A DNA stretch of 64,000 bases, from NCBI GenBank assembly GCA_947247005.1, contig OX365950.1, positions 11,792,720-11,856,719 on the forward strand, given 5' to 3'. Below are positions 61,560 to 64,000 of the stretch, piece by piece. The DNA is from Spisula solida (lineage: Eukaryota > Mollusca > Bivalvia > Venerida > Mactridae). The notes under the pieces are model-generated. The model did no database searches. It was not told the origin of the DNA and saw only the letters and a list, made by a program, of their open reading frames with translations. Every line of letters begins with the position of its first letter. Within the stretch, counting starts at the first letter, position 1. The position numbers and the translations under genes are program-made.

Positions 61560-61671
61560 GTCAAGTTTCAGGATATAACAATATAAAAGTAAAATATAAA
61601 AAAAAATTAAATGCATTAGGCCGAACTTAAAATATTCTTTGTTTATAGTTATTGGTTAAGACATATAAATA

Positions 61672-61751
61672 ATGAAATTTAGAATTAACCCTATGGTAAA
61701 ACCAACAATAATGAAATTTAGAATTAATTCTAAGGTGAAAACCAACAGTCT
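61672..61751. repeat. Local direct duplication (~45 bp)
   Basis: 'aataatgaaatttagaatta' followed by 'ctatggtaaaaccaaca' is repeated immediately as 'aataatgaaatttagaatta' and 'ctaaggtgaaaaccaaca'. Confidence 0.8.
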
Positions 61752-62458
61752 TAAATTTAATGGTAAGATTTAAGAAGCCAGTAAAAAATAATTTTCACTT
61801 CTAATTTTTAATAAAAAAAAATATGATTTCAATTCTGGCAATAGAATATTTTGGGTAGGGCCCTTTTTAATCGGCTAGGTAGGGGATGGGGAAACAAACA
61901 ATATTTTATTTTAGGCCTTAAAGCATGGAACTACCAGTACACTACTCCAACTTTGATAAGTGGGGGCCAACTTGTGAATATTTGTATTTCAGAAATTGAA
62001 TAATATGGAATGATGGAATTTTAATAAAACCTTATGTTACATCTACGATATTGTAAAACCAATAAAGTGTAGCTACAACGGGTGTGTTTTGTGTGTGTTG
62101 GTACAGGTGTGTGTGTACACGTATGTCATTATGCATACACTATCTTTACACTATACATACAAACAAAATATCTGTATGTTACCACATGGAATGTTTCATT
62201 GTATATCTTCGGAAAATAGAGTCAATATAGATATATGATACATATATCAATGGAACGACTTTTGCCCACGAGTATATGCGTAAATGTATATATATATGTT
62301 GTCGTCGATCACATCCTTCGTCGACAACAAAGTAATTATATTGCACCGATTTGCTAGTAAAACTTGAATCTTGATAACTTTACTTTTTATTTTGAAGGTA
62401 CATGTATCTTCGTTGTGGTCATTATTCATACCATAATGGTATTTTATAATTATTTCAG

Positions 62459-62486
62459 GAATTTCGAAGGAGTCATTGGAAAGTAA
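62459..62486 (+). other. Candidate terminal exon of the + strand lectin
   Basis: A good acceptor ('ttataattatttcag') precedes 28 nt that continue the lectin frame as E-NFEGVIGK and stop. A canonical AATAAA follows at 62551-62556, 65 bp after the stop. It competes with the unspliced ending, whose own AATAAA is at 62061-62066. Confidence 0.4.
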
Positions 62487-62560
62487 TGCCCACATATCAT
62501 ATACCTTGTTGTATATTAGTGCATGTACTAGTAATTACTTTTCTAATATAAATAAATATG

Positions 62561-64000
62561 GAAACAAACATTTTGTTGTTTTTATACATTTATATGATCT
62601 TACATAAGAACAACTAAGTTTTTAGTTTGGGACAGCTTTGAATTTGTAATGAATGTAGTTCACCTTAGTTCATCTCATATTCAGTGGCATTAATTAATCC
62701 CAATTGAATTTCAATCAATCTCACCTTATACATGTAGCAATATTGTGTAGTATAAGGTAAAAATGTAGTCTGGTCCCTATTGATAGGGCTTGCCAATTAG
62801 TTTGGCTTATAAGTCACATATTTTTCGATCGCAATACCTTCCGATTCATATCATTCAATATCAATCACCAGACACTGGTAGACTTGCAGTAAGTCATTAT
62901 TTAACCACCTGGTGGCTCACCAACCGGTCATATCAGCACAAACCCCTTCCGGGATTCAAACATTGATTTCGCTCCGAAGAAGGTTCAACAACAGATGTGG
63001 TCTGTATACTAAATGTATACTACATGGAGTTTGCAGAGGTACAGTTTTGTATATATAACTTAATCCTCCAAGTTCGGAGAAAATAAGATAACCGTAGACA
63101 ATCCAAAGTGTTGATTATGCGATAAGACAGGAACTATGAAACATATGCTACTATCATCACAGGTAATTACTGTTTTGTTTCGAGCTAATCTTTCGATTCC
63201 AAACGGTCAGTGACTCACATAATTTAATATAATAAATAGTAAAAAAATGTAAAACTTATATAGCAATAGAAAGGTGCATTTGACGGGAAATTGACCAGGC
63301 AAACACTAAGGTGCATGTTGCTAAAAGCTATATAAATTTTACAAAAATAAATAAATATATTTTTTATTCTTTATCAATGATACAGTTACCTGTGGTTATC
63401 ATGCGCCACATCGATAAGCAGTTCTCAAGTTTGAATACTATGGGCATATGGGCATATTAAAAGGAACTGTCTCGAGCTCAAATAGTCAGTGGCTCACATA
63501 ATTTACATACATGCATTTACTTTATTAGCCCATCTTGAGCTTTTGTGTTTCTGCATATATCTATATGCTGCGCGTTTTCTCTGTTCCACAACAATATATC
63601 ATCATGGTCATCATCTTAAGAAGTACACTCGCAATATATGAAACCATATGTACAAAGCATTTTAGATACTCGTTTGCGACCACTAGTTTAGTTAATAAGA
63701 CAGTTTTTAAACCTTATTTTAGCTCGATTTTGGTTATGTGTTTTTTATCTAGCAAGTTGTCTTCAATGAAATCGAATAGGAAAATCTAAGTATTAGTATT
63801 TAGGTATTTGGTAATACATGTATGTTATCTCTTTGGTGTGTCATCGTTAAATAAAGTTTTTTACAATTGTGTATATTCAAATAGACCCCGATAAAAAAAG
63901 ATCATATATTTTTTTTTACTAAAAGGATTTGTTGTAGAAGGTCGATCATAGTTGGTCGTTTCGTATTTTATACGATTTAGGTAATAAGTATTATTATATC
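62561..64000. other. Intergenic DNA, no gene recognised
   Basis: AT-rich. Positions about 63235-63395 resemble the tail fragment at 52740-52930 ('gctatataaatttt' and 'ctttatcaatgatacagtta'). The 84-codon frame at 63535 has no recognisable features. Confidence 0.5.

Overview
The window is eukaryotic nuclear DNA from an invertebrate animal, most likely a bivalve mollusc. This rests on AT-rich sequence, spliced genes with GT..AG introns, abundant short DNA-transposon relics, tRNA-headed SINEs, LINE tails, and secreted single-domain C-type lectins of the kind expanded in bivalves. No bacterial, plasmid, phage or CRISPR features were seen. Most of the window is repeat-rich intergenic or intronic DNA.

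Four protein-coding genes can be rebuilt with consistent splice phases. (1) A TRAF7 orthologue on the + strand (coding 17619..20298) encodes 673 aa with RING, TRAF zinc fingers, coiled coil and seven WD40 repeats. It has only one coding intron. (2) An hnRNP A/B-type RNA-binding protein on the - strand (45993 down to 37053) has seven coding exons and encodes 536 aa: two RRMs and a very long Met/Gly/Asn-rich tail. (3) and (4) are a head-to-head pair of paralogous secreted C-type lectins: one on the - strand (58553 down to 55956, 149 aa) and one on the + strand (59981..61559, 150 aa or a spliced 158 aa). Both have intron phases 1-0-1.

Layout. 1-10 kb: a 31-33 bp minisatellite split by a TA-flanked DNA transposon, a candidate long inverted-repeat element, and a ~160 bp satellite array. 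10-17.5 kb: foldbacks, SINEs and a possible TRAF7 promoter. 17.5-21 kb: TRAF7. 21-37 kb: no recognised coding exon; a mariner-like relic, several small inverted-repeat elements and a 34 bp tandem array. 37-46 kb: the hnRNP gene, whose introns carry a LINE and a 1.4 kb TIR element. 46-56.4 kb: a nested transposon locus duplicated in tandem (3190 bp spacing), whose distal part together with the last lectin exon was duplicated again (2461 bp spacing). 56.4-64 kb: the lectin pair and flanking sequence.

The genes look functionally unrelated: a ubiquitin ligase, an RNA-binding protein and innate-type lectins. I found no convincing new multi-gene system. The most unusual structures are the nested and duplicated foldback locus with a chimeric arm, the duplicated lectin terminal exon, the lectin stop codon embedded in a splice donor in both paralogues, and the nearly intronless TRAF7.
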